A stretch of 64,000 bases of DNA from the NCBI GenBank assembly GCA_024235675.1, contig JACKLZ010000002.1, positions 804,001-868,000 on the forward strand, read 5' to 3'. How positions within the stretch are numbered: the first letter of the stretch is position 1; every line of letters begins with the position of its first letter. The notes beneath the pieces are model-generated. The model did no database searches. It saw only the letters and a program-made list of their open reading frames with translations, and was not told where the DNA came from. The translations under genes were made by a program, and so were the position numbers. The stretch is from Zoogloeaceae bacterium (lineage in GTDB: Bacteria; Pseudomonadota; Gammaproteobacteria; Burkholderiales; Rhodocyclaceae). Positions 8,972 to 19,147 of the stretch are shown piece after piece.

Positions 8972-10297
8972 ATGACTCAAACCGAAACAAACGCAAATCC
9001 AGGGACTGTGCTCTTCGTAGACGATGAGCCCAACATCCTGAACTCGCTCAAACGCCTCTTCCGGCCCACCGGATTCCGCATCCTGACCGCCCCCGGCGGA
9101 CAGGAAGGGCTGGATCTGCTGAGCACCGAATCGGTCGACGTCGTCGTCTCCGACATGCGCATGCCGCAGATGGACGGCGCCGCCTTCCTGAAGGCCGTCC
9201 GCGAGCGCCACCCCCAGATCGAGCGCATCCTGCTCACCGGTTTTGCCGACATGGAGTCGACCGTCTCGGCGGTCAATGAAGGCGGCATTTCACGCTATCT
9301 CAACAAGCCGTGGAAAGATCAGGAGATCCTGAGCACGGTAAAGGACGCGATCGACCGCGGACGCTTGCAGGCAGAGGTGGTGCGACTCAACGCGCTCACG
9401 GCAGAGCAGAACGCCAAGCTCAAAGGCATGAACGCCGAACTGGAGGCGCGCGTCCTTGCGCGTACCCGCGATCTGCAAACGGCCATCGGCAAGATCAAGG
9501 AAGCCAACGAATCGCTCAAGCAGAACTTTCTCACCACGGTGCGCGTGTTCAGCGATCTGGTCGAGATGCGCAGCGGCCACATGGCGGGCCACAGCCGCCG
9601 GGTCGCGCAGCATGCCCGCCAACTGGCAAAAGCCTCCGGCCTGGACGACACCGCGACGCAGAACATCATGCTCGCCGGCCTGCTCCACGACATCGGCAAG
9701 ATCGGACTGCCTGACGAGTTGCTCGGCAAACCCTACAACACCTTCAAACCGGAAGAGCGCAGCGTCTACATCCGCCACGCCGAACGCGGAGAGGCAGCGC
9801 TGACGGCCGTCAGCCAGCTCAAGGCGGTATGCAAGCTGGTGCGACACCACCACGAAATGTGGGACGGCACCGGCTTTCCGGACAATCTCGCCGGCCTGGC
9901 CATTCCACTCGGCGCCCAGATTCTGGCCATTGCCAACGACTACGACGGTCTCATGCAAGGCCATGTCACCGCCCGCCCGCTTCCGTCGCGCGAAGCCCTG
10001 GTCTACATCTCGCAAAACGCCGGCAAGCGCTACAACCCCGAACTGGCCAACACCTTTGTCCGCATGATCTCCGAAGCAGATGGCCGGCGCGCCGACGGCA
10101 TCGCCCTGCGCCCCGGCATGCTCAAGCAAGGCATGCGCCTGGCGCAAGATCTGCTGCATCCTGACGGCTACCTGCTCTTGCCCAAAGGGCATGTTTGCGA
10201 CGAAGATTCCATTGTCCAGCTGCGCCGCCTCGAAGCCTCCAGCGGACGCAGCATCAATGTACAAGTGGAAGACAGCCAGCGAGGAACCTCGCCATGA
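8972..10297 (+). CDS. Response regulator with HD-GYP-type phosphodiesterase domain
   Basis: The 441-residue protein has a receiver domain (residues 8-125: FVDDEPNIL acidic pair, phospho-acceptor Asp in VVSDMRMP, Lys in NKPWK). A coiled-coil linker spans about residues 130-190 and an HD-GYP domain about residues 190-375 (LLHDIGKIGLPDELL, then HHEMWDGTGFP). HD-GYP enzymes hydrolyse cyclic di-GMP. Here the third signature residue is Phe instead of Tyr (GFP for GYP). A short C-terminal extension follows. The ATG at 8972 is chosen because the receiver domain starts 10 residues later. Its stop overlaps the next start as ATGA, making it the first gene of a four-gene signalling operon. Confidence 0.92.
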   Translation: MTQTETNANPGTVLFVDDEPNILNSLKRLFRPTGFRILTAPGGQEGLDLLSTESVDVVVSDMRMPQMDGAAFLKAVRERHPQIERILLTGFADMESTVSAVNEGGISRYLNKPWKDQEILSTVKDAIDRGRLQAEVVRLNALTAEQNAKLKGMNAELEARVLARTRDLQTAIGKIKEANESLKQNFLTTVRVFSDLVEMRSGHMAGHSRRVAQHARQLAKASGLDDTATQNIMLAGLLHDIGKIGLPDELLGKPYNTFKPEERSVYIRHAERGEAALTAVSQLKAVCKLVRHHHEMWDGTGFPDNLAGLAIPLGAQILAIANDYDGLMQGHVTARPLPSREALVYISQNAGKRYNPELANTFVRMISEADGRRADGIALRPGMLKQGMRLAQDLLHPDGYLLLPKGHVCDEDSIVQLRRLEASSGRSINVQVEDSQRGTSP

Positions 10298-11094
10298 CCG
10301 ACGCGACACCGCATCAGCCGACCTTGTTACTGGTAGACGACGAACAGAATATCCTGTCGGCGCTACGTCGGCTGCTGCGCTCAGAGGGCTATCGCATCCT
10401 CACCGCCAACTGCGGCGCCGAGGCGATCGAACTGCTCAAGACCGAAACCGTCGACGTGGTGATGTCCGACCAGCGCATGCCGGGCATGGCCGGCGTCGAT
10501 TTGCTGCGCGTGGCCAAAGAGATGCAACCCGAATGCGTTCGCATCGTGCTGTCCGGCTACACCGAATTGCAGTCCGTCACCTCCGCCATCAACGACGGCG
10601 CCATCTACAAATTCCTGTGCAAACCATGGGATGACGCGCACCTCAAGGCCAATGTCGCCGAAGCCTTCGATCGGCGCCGCATGGTCGACGAAAACCGCCG
10701 ACTGACGCGAGAACTCGAACTCAAGAACGCGCAGCTCCACAAGCTCCTGGCCGAGCGCTCCGATCAGGTTCAGATTCGCTCCGAAGCGCTTGGCGTCTTT
10801 CATGAAGTCCTCGAAGCGCTACCGGTCGGCGTGATCGGCGTTGACGATGAAGGCGTGATCGCCTTTTGCAACAGCGCCGCAGTCGCCCAACTCGATGGCC
10901 ACCCAGTCGGCCTGGGGATGGACGCCAACGCGGCGCTCCCGACCGAATTGCTCGGCAATGTCGACAGTGTCGAGCTCAACGGCAGGCGACTGCGGGTGTC
11001 ACGCACCCGGCTCGGGCAGCGCTCAACCAGCCGCGGCTATTTGCTGACCCTGCTGGACACCGATGCTTTTCGCGCTGGCGAAGGAGGCGCCTGA
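10294..11094 (+). CDS. Response regulator with PAS-like output domain
   Basis: The 266-residue protein has a receiver domain at residues 8-125 (LLVDDEQNIL, phospho-acceptor in VVMSDQRMP, CKPWDD lysine) similar to that of the preceding gene. A coiled-coil stretch covers residues 130-160, and a degenerate PAS-like domain about residues 168-255 (ALPVGVIGVDDEGVIAFCNSAA). No DNA-binding or enzymatic output is evident, so it probably works by protein contacts with the operon's kinase or HDOD protein. Start and preceding stop share ATGA. Confidence 0.88.
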   Translation: MTDATPHQPTLLLVDDEQNILSALRRLLRSEGYRILTANCGAEAIELLKTETVDVVMSDQRMPGMAGVDLLRVAKEMQPECVRIVLSGYTELQSVTSAINDGAIYKFLCKPWDDAHLKANVAEAFDRRRMVDENRRLTRELELKNAQLHKLLAERSDQVQIRSEALGVFHEVLEALPVGVIGVDDEGVIAFCNSAAVAQLDGHPVGLGMDANAALPTELLGNVDSVELNGRRLRVSRTRLGQRSTSRGYLLTLLDTDAFRAGEGGA

Positions 11095-11097
11095 GCC

Positions 11098-11926
11098 GTG
11101 TCGCTGAACGCCGAGCAAATCGTTCAGAACGCCGAACAGCTCCCGCCGCCGCCCAAAGTCATGACGGACCTGCTGACACTGTTTGCGCGCGCCGACGTCG
11201 ACGCCCGCCGCATCGCCGACATCATTGCCGCCGACATGACGCTCAGTTTGCGCACGCTCAAGGTGGCCAATTCACCTTTCTATGGCCTCAGCAAGCGCGT
11301 CGCCACCGTCCACGAAGCCACCGCCATCCTCGGCTTCCGGGCCCTGCGCATGCTGGTTCTCGCAGTCGGCTCGGCCCAGCTGATGCAGCTGCCGCCTGCG
11401 CTGCGTGCCTCGATGGGCCATTTGCTGCGGCACAGCACCCGGTGTGCCATGCTCGCCCGGCTGCTCGCCGAAACCACCGGCTACGCCGCCGAAGAAGCCT
11501 TTACCGCCGGCATTCTCCATGACGTCGGCAAGATCGTGCTGGCCCAGGCCACTCCCATCCAGTTACCCGAACACGGCGCGGACGCCGACTGGATCATCCG
11601 TAGCGACGTAAGCGCCGAGCGCGCCGCCTTTGGTACCGACCACGCCGAACTCGGCCAGATTCTGCTCCGTCGCTGGAAGTTTCCGGACGCCCTGTGCGAA
11701 GCCGCCGGACGCCACCATGAATCGACCGAGCCCCTCCCGACCCTATGCGCATTGGTCGGGTTGGCAGACCGGTTGGCAGACACCGAGATCGACAACGACG
11801 ACTTTCCCCCGGCCGCACTGATGCCCTGGATTTCCCGCGCCATGGGCGACTTCGCCATGCCGGCCCCCAATACGCTGCTCACCGTGATCGCCGAGGCGGA
11901 TGCGCTCGCCCGGGTGCTCGAAGCCG

Positions 11927-11934
<8 letters not shown>
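11098..11934 (+). CDS. HDOD domain protein
   Basis: The 278-residue protein begins with GTG, 3 bp after the preceding stop, and contains a single HDOD domain: PPPPKVMTDLL, then LSLRTLKVANSPFYGLSKRVATVHEATAILGFRAL at about residues 42-80. A retained GILHDVGKIVL motif lies near residues 137-148. HDOD proteins are signalling adaptors commonly found with receiver and HD-GYP proteins. The kept His-Asp pair leaves residual metal binding possible. The C-terminus overlaps the next gene by 8 bp. Confidence 0.88.
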
Positions 11935-13798
<1,864 letters not shown>

Positions 13799-13831
13799 AA
13801 ACACGCGCCTCGCCGGACGCCGTGAAACCGC

Positions 13832-14155
13832 TCAGAACCCCAGCCCCTTGCGCAGCCCGAGCAGCACGCCCATACCGATGATGAACGGCAGCCACGGATT
13901 CTTCCAGCGAAGTGTCACCATCAACACGACCACCGCCGCCGCAAACTTGGGGTTGAAGGGCTGAACCGCGCCTTCCACCACAAAGATGCTCGGCGCCACG
14001 ATCGCCGCCAGGGCCGCGGCCGGCGCATAACGCAGCGCCCCCTGCACCGTCGGCGGCAAGCTGGCCCGCTGACCGAGCACGATGAAGCTGCCGCGCGGCA
14101 AGTGCGTGGCCATCGACACCAGCGCAAAACTGATCCACAACCAGATACCGTCCAT
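13832..14155 (-). CDS. azlD: AzlD-family branched-chain amino acid transport protein
   Basis: This 107-residue membrane protein has about four hydrophobic segments and the AzlD-like MATHLPRG and PPTVQGALRYAPAAALAAIVAP stretches. AzlD is the small subunit of the AzlCD branched-chain amino acid exporter. The gene overlaps the azlC stop by one base (TGATG), so they are coupled. It is convergent with the kinase gene. Confidence 0.9.
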   Translation of the reverse strand: MDGIWLWISFALVSMATHLPRGSFIVLGQRASLPPTVQGALRYAPAAALAAIVAPSIFVVEGAVQPFNPKFAAAVVVLMVTLRWKNPWLPFIIGMGVLLGLRKGLGF

Positions 14156-14859
14156 CAGACCTCCTTGCGCTCAGGCAGCAATTGGCTGGCTGCAAAACCG
14201 GCAACAATACCGATCACGATCGCCACGATCACACCCAGCTTGAGCGGCATGCCGCGCAACAGCACCGAGGCCAGACCGCCGACCAACGCGGCCACCAGCA
14301 TGGGCCGGTTCCTGGACAGCGGCACCAGTATCACCATCAAGGCGATGGTGGCCATGAATTCCAGCGACCAATCCTGCGGCAAAGCCCCCGCGCCCAGCAC
14401 GCCGGTCAGCACAAAGCACTGCCACAGGCCCCAGCCCCAAAGCGACGGCCCCAGAAAATATCCGAAGCGCCAATGCCGATCGCGCACCGACAACAGGCGC
14501 TCGGTGCACACCGCAAAGACCCCATCGATCAGCAAATAGCCCGACGGAATGCGCAGTCTGAGCGGCACACCACGAAAGCCCTTGGCGATCGCCGCGCTGA
14601 AGATCAGAAAGCGCAGGTTGAGCGCCAGCCCGGTGAGACCGATCAGCCACAACGGCGCGCCGGCCATGATCAGCGGCAAGGTGGCGATTTGCGCCACGCC
14701 GGCATAGACCATCAGGTTCATGCCCATGGCCTCGACCACGCTCAGCCCGGCCGAGGTCAGCGCCACGCCAGTGACCAGGGCCCACGGAATCAGTCCGATC
14801 GACAGCGGCAGAAAAATGCGGAACCCGGAGCGGGCGCCCGCCAGAAAGCGGCGATTCAT
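14155..14859 (-). CDS. azlC: AzlC-family branched-chain amino acid exporter, large subunit
   Basis: The 234-residue integral membrane protein has several hydrophobic helices and the family pattern GFRIFLPLSIGLIPWALVTGVAL near the N-terminus. AzlC with AzlD exports branched-chain amino acids or analogues across the inner membrane. It starts 3 bp after the upstream unknown gene, so the three genes form one transcription unit. Confidence 0.9.
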   Translation of the reverse strand: MNRRFLAGARSGFRIFLPLSIGLIPWALVTGVALTSAGLSVVEAMGMNLMVYAGVAQIATLPLIMAGAPLWLIGLTGLALNLRFLIFSAAIAKGFRGVPLRLRIPSGYLLIDGVFAVCTERLLSVRDRHWRFGYFLGPSLWGWGLWQCFVLTGVLGAGALPQDWSLEFMATIALMVILVPLSRNRPMLVAALVGGLASVLLRGMPLKLGVIVAIVIGIVAGFAASQLLPERKEV

Positions 14860-14862
14860 CCA

Positions 14863-15825
14863 CTAACCCGCCACGCCCGGCGCCAGCCACACGCCACCAT
14901 CCTCGGCACGGCGCAACTGCAGCCCGAGGCTGCCGAACACCGCCTGCAGCGTGTGCTGAACTTCGCTGCGCGCCGCTTCGATCGCAGCGGCCTCGCCGGC
15001 ATGGAACAGCGCATCGAGCTGGCGCCCGAGCGCAACCCAATGCGGCCCAAAAAAACTCGCCTCGATCGCCGCCGCCATCTCCGGGCTGATGACATCCACC
15101 GAGCGCTCGAGCCCGGCGAGATAGCCCTGCACATGCGCCGCGGTCTGCGTCAGATGCGCGACACGACCGAGGCTGCGCACAAACAATCCGTCCAGATCGG
15201 CCGCGCCCGTCGCCACATCTTCCGCCGTTGCCGCCGGCAGCGCGTCGACCACATCCAGCAAATGCTTGAGCATCAGATCGGCATCATTGGGCAGCGACCA
15301 GACCGTGCGCCGGCTCACCGCATACTCGCCGCGCATGGCTTCGACCACCGGTCGCAGCTGGCTGTCGAACACCGAATCGCCCCAGGCGCCCAGCCCTTCC
15401 TGTCCTGCGGCAATCGCATCCAGATGCAGGCGAACGCGCCACAACTCCCCATGCAACATGTGCACGAAACGCGCCATGGCATCGACCTCGCTGCCCAGCG
15501 CCGCCACCACCTGCGCGCCTTCGAGCACCAGCACCGGGCCGGACTCAAGATAGAGCGTACGCGCCACGGTGGGCACAATCGACCCCGCCGGCGCCGGCGG
15601 CTCACCGAGTGAGACCAGCGCCGCCGGGAAGTCATCAGCCACCACGATCTGCTCAAGCACGCCATCGAGCACGCTGTCGCGCTCACAGATGCGCCGCGCC
15701 AGCTCCTTGAGCACGATCTCGATCGTCGGCCCCACGGCCTCGATCTTCTCCCCCCGACAAGCCACTCGCTTGATCACCAGCCACTCTCCTCGTCTCGCCG
15801 ACACGAATCGGCAGTATTCCAGCAT
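14863..15825 (-). CDS. Uncharacterised cytosolic protein, first gene of the azlCD operon
   Basis: I do not recognise this protein of about 320 residues. It is largely predicted helical, without signal peptide or membrane segment, and has no catalytic motif I can name. Coding is supported by the tight 3-bp spacing to azlC and by a consistent codon pattern. The start is uncertain. The ATG at 15825 has a weak GGTGG upstream, while a GTG at 15777 has a well-placed AGGAG 8 nt before it and would shorten the protein by 16 residues. A sensor or accessory role for the AzlCD exporter is possible but only from context. Confidence 0.7.
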   Translation of the reverse strand: MLEYCRFVSARRGEWLVIKRVACRGEKIEAVGPTIEIVLKELARRICERDSVLDGVLEQIVVADDFPAALVSLGEPPAPAGSIVPTVARTLYLESGPVLVLEGAQVVAALGSEVDAMARFVHMLHGELWRVRLHLDAIAAGQEGLGAWGDSVFDSQLRPVVEAMRGEYAVSRRTVWSLPNDADLMLKHLLDVVDALPAATAEDVATGAADLDGLFVRSLGRVAHLTQTAAHVQGYLAGLERSVDVISPEMAAAIEASFFGPHWVALGRQLDALFHAGEAAAIEAARSEVQHTLQAVFGSLGLQLRRAEDGGVWLAPGVAG

Positions 15826-16035
15826 TTTAACCACCCGCCGGCGCTTTGCCCCGCGACGCCGGTGTCGCCTTTGCCGCGGCATTGGGCCTTGATTTTTCCC
15901 TCGCCATACGCTCCACCGCAGCGGGCGGCCAAACACGCACATCCCGAGAATTCGCGAAACGTCACATGCTACGGGTGGTTTCACGCGCTCGCGCAGGGCA
16001 CAATCAGGCTTCTTTCCGCTCGACATCCCTCTGCC

Positions 16036-17115
16036 ATGCGACTCGCCCTCAAGGCCGAAACCCCAATTTTCATCGCCGGCGCCATTCTCGGCATCGGCAT
16101 CGCGCTCGAACACAGCGCGGTCGCGCACGGCGGCCTGATGCTGTGGGCGCTGCTCGGGCTCATCCTCGCCGCCATCATCGGCGTCGCCTTCCGCATCAGC
16201 CATCACGCCGAAGTGCTGGCCGTGCGCTGGGGCGAGCCCTATGGCACGCTGGTGCTCACGCTGGCGGCGGTGTCGGTCGAGGTGGTCATTCTGGTGGTGT
16301 TGCTGCAAGGGGCCCCCAACCCCACGCTGGCGCGCGACACCGTGTTCGCCGCGCTGATGCTCGACATCAACGGCATCCTCGGCATCGCCGCCATCATCGG
16401 CGGGCTCAAACACGGCACCACCCGCTACAACCTCGACTCCGCCAACTCCTTCATGGCCATGCTGATCGTCGCCATCGGCATCGGCATGTTCATCCCCGAC
16501 TTCGTGCCCAACGAACACTGGAAGGCCTACTCACTGTTCAGCGTCGGCACCATGGTGCTGATGTACGCCGCCTTCCTGCGCCTGCAGACGGTCGAGCACC
16601 GCACTTTTTTTGAACATGTCGCCGCCGTCGACGACGAAGCGCATGACACTGCACACAGCCCCTCGTGGCTGCATGTGAGCATCATGATCGGCGCCATCGT
16701 GCTGGTCGGCCTGCTGTCTGAAGTGCTGTCCGTCCTGCTCGATGCCGGCCTCACCGGCAGCAGCCTGCCCAAGAGCCTACCTGCGGTACTGGTGGCCCTG
16801 CTCTCGGCCAGTCCGGAGATTCTCACCGCAGCCCGCGCCGCCTCGGCCAACCGCATGCAGACCACGGTCAACATCGCGCTGGGGGCCTCGCTGGCCACAG
16901 TCCTGCTGACGCTGCCGGTGATCGAAGGCATCGCGCTCATCACCGACGAGCGCATCATCATGGCGCTCACCCCGATGCAGGGCGGCATGCTGCTGCTGAC
17001 CATGCTGGCCGTCATGAACAACCTCCACAACGGCGAAACCAACGCCATCGAGGGGGTCAGCCATCTGGCGCTGTTCTTTGCCTTTGCCGGCTTGGTGGCC
17101 ATCGGCTTGCTATAG
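16036..17115 (+). CDS. Calcium/sodium:proton antiporter, ChaA-like (CaCA superfamily)
   Basis: The 359-residue membrane protein is close to the length of E. coli ChaA. It has about ten to eleven hydrophobic segments and an internal repeat typical of cation/Ca2+ exchangers: VSVEVVILVVLLQG with LMLDINGILG in the first half, LLSASPEILTAARAA in the second. Members expel Ca2+, Na+ or K+ in exchange for protons at alkaline pH. The ATG at 16036 precedes the first helix. It is divergent from the unknown azl-operon gene with 210 bp between them, in which I see no convincing promoter. Confidence 0.85.
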   Translation: MRLALKAETPIFIAGAILGIGIALEHSAVAHGGLMLWALLGLILAAIIGVAFRISHHAEVLAVRWGEPYGTLVLTLAAVSVEVVILVVLLQGAPNPTLARDTVFAALMLDINGILGIAAIIGGLKHGTTRYNLDSANSFMAMLIVAIGIGMFIPDFVPNEHWKAYSLFSVGTMVLMYAAFLRLQTVEHRTFFEHVAAVDDEAHDTAHSPSWLHVSIMIGAIVLVGLLSEVLSVLLDAGLTGSSLPKSLPAVLVALLSASPEILTAARAASANRMQTTVNIALGASLATVLLTLPVIEGIALITDERIIMALTPMQGGMLLLTMLAVMNNLHNGETNAIEGVSHLALFFAFAGLVAIGLL

Positions 17116-17233
17116 GCACTTCGAACACAACGTAAAACCCGCCGCAAATCGCGCACACGGCTCAACCGCTGCGGCAAATCGCAGGGAGGTCAGCTTCGCT
17201 GCCCACCAAGCGGTATTTATCGTGAGGCACGAT

Positions 17234-17255
17234 GGTGGGTGGCAAGCCACCCACC
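17234..17255. repeat. Perfect palindromic hairpin, GGTGGGTGGC type
   Basis: GGTGGGTGGC (17234-17243), loop AA, GCCACCCACC (17246-17255). It resembles REP-like intergenic palindromes that recur in many proteobacterial genomes. Multi-copy status cannot be tested within this window. Confidence 0.7.
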
Positions 17256-17279
17256 CTACGGCCGGGCTGTGCCGCCGGC

Positions 17280-17333
17280 ACCGGCGAAGCCGGCGGCACC
17301 GGCGAAGCCGGCGGCACCGGCGAAGCCGGCGGC
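17280..17333. repeat. Three exact tandem copies of an 18-bp unit
   Basis: The unit ACCGGCGAAGCCGGCGGC is repeated three times without a mismatch, and partial copies continue on both sides. The unit is itself near-palindromic. The open frames across it would encode a monotonous Pro-Ala-Lys repeat and are not taken as genes. Confidence 0.85.
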
Positions 17334-17353
17334 ACAGCGGGGGCGTTTTCTTG

Positions 17354-17383
17354 GTGACTTCTTTGTCGCTACAAAGAAGTCAC
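17354..17383. repeat. Perfect 13-bp inverted repeat
   Basis: GTGACTTCTTTGT (17354-17366), loop CGCT, ACAAAGAAGTCAC (17371-17383). The stem is AT-richer than the surroundings, contains no trailing T-run, and looks like a mobile palindromic element arm or a bidirectional terminator-like structure. Confidence 0.75.
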
Positions 17384-17484
17384 TCGCCCGCCGGGGCGAG
17401 ACCCGGCCAACGTCCCGTCGCCGAAGGCAACACCTCCCCAAGCATGGCCACGCTCGCGCCGAGACACGGCTCGATCTGTCAGCA

Positions 17485-17805
17485 CTAGTTCCCGCACGGA
17501 TGCCGGTCCGCCCCGCACTGGTCGAAATTGCCCAGCGGCCGGTCAAAGGTGTATTCGAGCGGCCGGCCGATCCATTCGTCGGCGGTCTCGCCCACCGACC
17601 CACTGGGCACGGTAAAGGGCAGCGCCAGCACGAAGCCGACCGTGCCGATCACCGCACCGACAAAACCGAGCGGACGCACCACCACGAGATCGACCGCCAT
17701 GTCGGTAGCCTTGTCGCCCGACACCGATGCGCCGGGCTCTTGCGCATGCACGGGGCTGGCGGCAAGCGTCGCCGCCAGCAACACGATCCGGCAATACGAT
17801 TTCAT
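17485..17805 (-). CDS. Small exported protein of unknown function
   Basis: The 106-residue protein has a cleavable signal peptide (MKSYCRIVLLAATLAASPVHA) and one further hydrophobic segment (PLGFVGAVIGTVGFVLALPFTVP). The closing motif GRPLEYTFDRPLG belongs to a conserved small exported family sometimes annotated loosely as multidrug transporter, without evidence. The start at 17805 is chosen because the signal peptide begins there. It is the last gene after the metal/RND operon and may be co-transcribed, 23 bp downstream of the DUF411 gene. Confidence 0.7.
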   Translation of the reverse strand: MKSYCRIVLLAATLAASPVHAQEPGASVSGDKATDMAVDLVVVRPLGFVGAVIGTVGFVLALPFTVPSGSVGETADEWIGRPLEYTFDRPLGNFDQCGADRHPCGN

Positions 17806-17828
17806 GGCAGTGCCTCCTTCAGTCATGC

Positions 17829-18278
17829 TCAATGACGGGCAAACACCGCTTCACCACCATCGCCATTGAACTGCACCACATCATAGCGGTCCGGGATGCC
17901 GCCCTCCATGCCCGGCGAGCCCATGGGCATGCCGGGCGCGGACAGGCCGCGTGCACCGGCCGGTTGCACGGCCAGCAGGCGCTTCACGTCGGCGGCCGGC
18001 ACATGGCCTTCAATCACGTACTTGCCGACCTGAGCCGTATGGCAGGAGCCGAGCGCCTCTGGCACGCCGAGTTGCGCCTTGATGCGCGCCATCTCGCGGC
18101 TGGGCATTTCCTTCACCGTGAAGCCCGCTTCGCGCATGTGCTCGGCCCATTTGCTGCAACAACCACAGTTAGGGTCCTTGTACATGGTCGCTTCGGGCAG
18201 CTCGGCCCAGGCTGCGCCCGTACTCATCGATACCGCGGCGACCAGTGCCAGTTGGCGAAACAATTGAAAGGTTTTCAT
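17829..18278 (-). CDS. DUF411 periplasmic metal-binding protein
   Basis: The 149-residue protein has a signal peptide ending near AWA and the DUF411 signature MYKDPNCGCCSKWAEHMREAGF at about residues 31-52, with CxCC cysteines. The second conserved block is LGSCHTAQVGKYVIEGHVPAADVKRLL. DUF411 proteins are found with copper-resistance genes and are thought to bind Cu. AAGGAAC five bases before the ATG at 18278 supports this start. It lies in a cluster with a cytochrome c lipoprotein and an RND pump, consistent with a metal-stress function. Confidence 0.88.
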   Translation of the reverse strand: MKTFQLFRQLALVAAVSMSTGAAWAELPEATMYKDPNCGCCSKWAEHMREAGFTVKEMPSREMARIKAQLGVPEALGSCHTAQVGKYVIEGHVPAADVKRLLAVQPAGARGLSAPGMPMGSPGMEGGIPDRYDVVQFNGDGGEAVFARH

Positions 18279-18304
18279 GATCAGTTCCTTTTTCCGGCGG
18301 GCGC

Positions 18305-18745
18305 TCAACGCCCGCTCGTCTGGGGTTTGAATCGTTCGGCGCGCATTTGTTTCACCTCATCGGGCCACAGGCTCTCGATGTAGGCCAGCACGGCGCGAAT
18401 CTCGTCGTCCGACAGCGTCTTGCCGAAGGCCGGCATGTCGCTCTGATAGCCTTCCGGCGCCAGCGGCGGCACGATACCGTCGCGGGTCATCTGGAAGAGC
18501 ATCTCCATCGGGTGATGCCAGGTGTGGCCGCTGGCGTCATGCGGCGGCGCGGGCAGGCGACCATCGGGCTTGCGTTCACGCCAGTTGGGCTGGCCCTCGC
18601 CTTGTGCGCCGTGACAGCTGGCGCACTGCGCGGCGTAGAGCGTCGCACCCTGGGTCAGCGGCCCTGACGCGGGCGCCGACGCCGGCGGATCGCCACAGGC
18701 GACGAGCACGGTGCTGGCCAACACGGCCAGTCCAAGTGTTTTCAT
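18305..18745 (-). CDS. c-type cytochrome lipoprotein
   Basis: The 146-residue protein begins with a lipoprotein signal (lipobox LVAC) and has a single haem-binding CASCH motif at about residue 45. A likely axial Met lies in the late DMPAFGKTLSDDEIRAVLAYI block, the typical layout of a class I cytochrome c. It should be anchored in the membrane facing the periplasm. The ATG at 18745 has GGGAG eight bases upstream. Related single-haem lipoproteins sit next to DUF411 and copper genes; its electron partner is unknown. Confidence 0.88.
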   Translation of the reverse strand: MKTLGLAVLASTVLVACGDPPASAPASGPLTQGATLYAAQCASCHGAQGEGQPNWRERKPDGRLPAPPHDASGHTWHHPMEMLFQMTRDGIVPPLAPEGYQSDMPAFGKTLSDDEIRAVLAYIESLWPDEVKQMRAERFKPQTSGR

Positions 18746-18807
18746 GCGGGAAACTCCCAAATCACGATAAAGGATGCGGGGCGACCTACGCCCCGACGGG
18801 ATCGGAT

Positions 18808-19146
18808 TCAGGCGGTGACGATGGGTGGCCGGTCATGACGGGAGACCGTGACCGACGCAAAACGGGGCATCGGCGCGGCGCTCAGCACATGCGTGCGCGC
18901 GCTCAGATCGGCACGCGCCACCGGCAAGGCAAAGTGCATGGCCGCAGAGGCGCAATCGACCTGAGCACAGTCGCCGAGCCGGTCGACGTCGGGACAACAC
19001 GGCGCAGCGACTTCATCACCCATATCGGCCATGGCGTGCGATGTGGCCGGCGCCTCCGCGCAGGCACCGGCCCAGCCAGCCAGCGACGGCAGCGGAAGAG
19101 CCAGCATCAATAACAGGATGACAAATCGGCGCCACATGCGCTGCAT
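18808..19146 (-). CDS. Small exported Cys-rich protein of the RND operon
   Basis: The 112-residue protein has a signal peptide (FVILLLMLALPLPSLAGWA) and a short mature part with Met/His/Cys clusters (SHAMADMGDEV, PCCPDVDRLGDCAQVDCAS). Such small proteins accompany heavy-metal RND pumps and may bind metal, though I cannot name a family. It starts 1 bp after the RND stop codon; a second ATG three codons later is possible. Confidence 0.7.
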   Translation of the reverse strand: MQRMWRRFVILLLMLALPLPSLAGWAGACAEAPATSHAMADMGDEVAAPCCPDVDRLGDCAQVDCASAAMHFALPVARADLSARTHVLSAAPMPRFASVTVSRHDRPPIVTA

Positions 19147-19147
19147 G

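Larger units (their letters stand above)
17116..17484. other. Gene-free 369-bp stretch carrying several short repeats
   Basis: No credible gene is present. From left to right it holds a perfect 10-bp hairpin (17234-17255), three tandem 18-bp units (17280-17333) and a perfect 13-bp hairpin (17354-17383). This is the composition of dispersed intergenic palindromic elements common in beta- and gammaproteobacteria. It separates two convergently read genes, so the hairpins may also end transcription from both sides. Confidence 0.7.

Noticed and set aside
17280..17333. Possible CRISPR array
   Set aside because: The three 18-bp units are directly adjacent without spacers and no cas gene is present.
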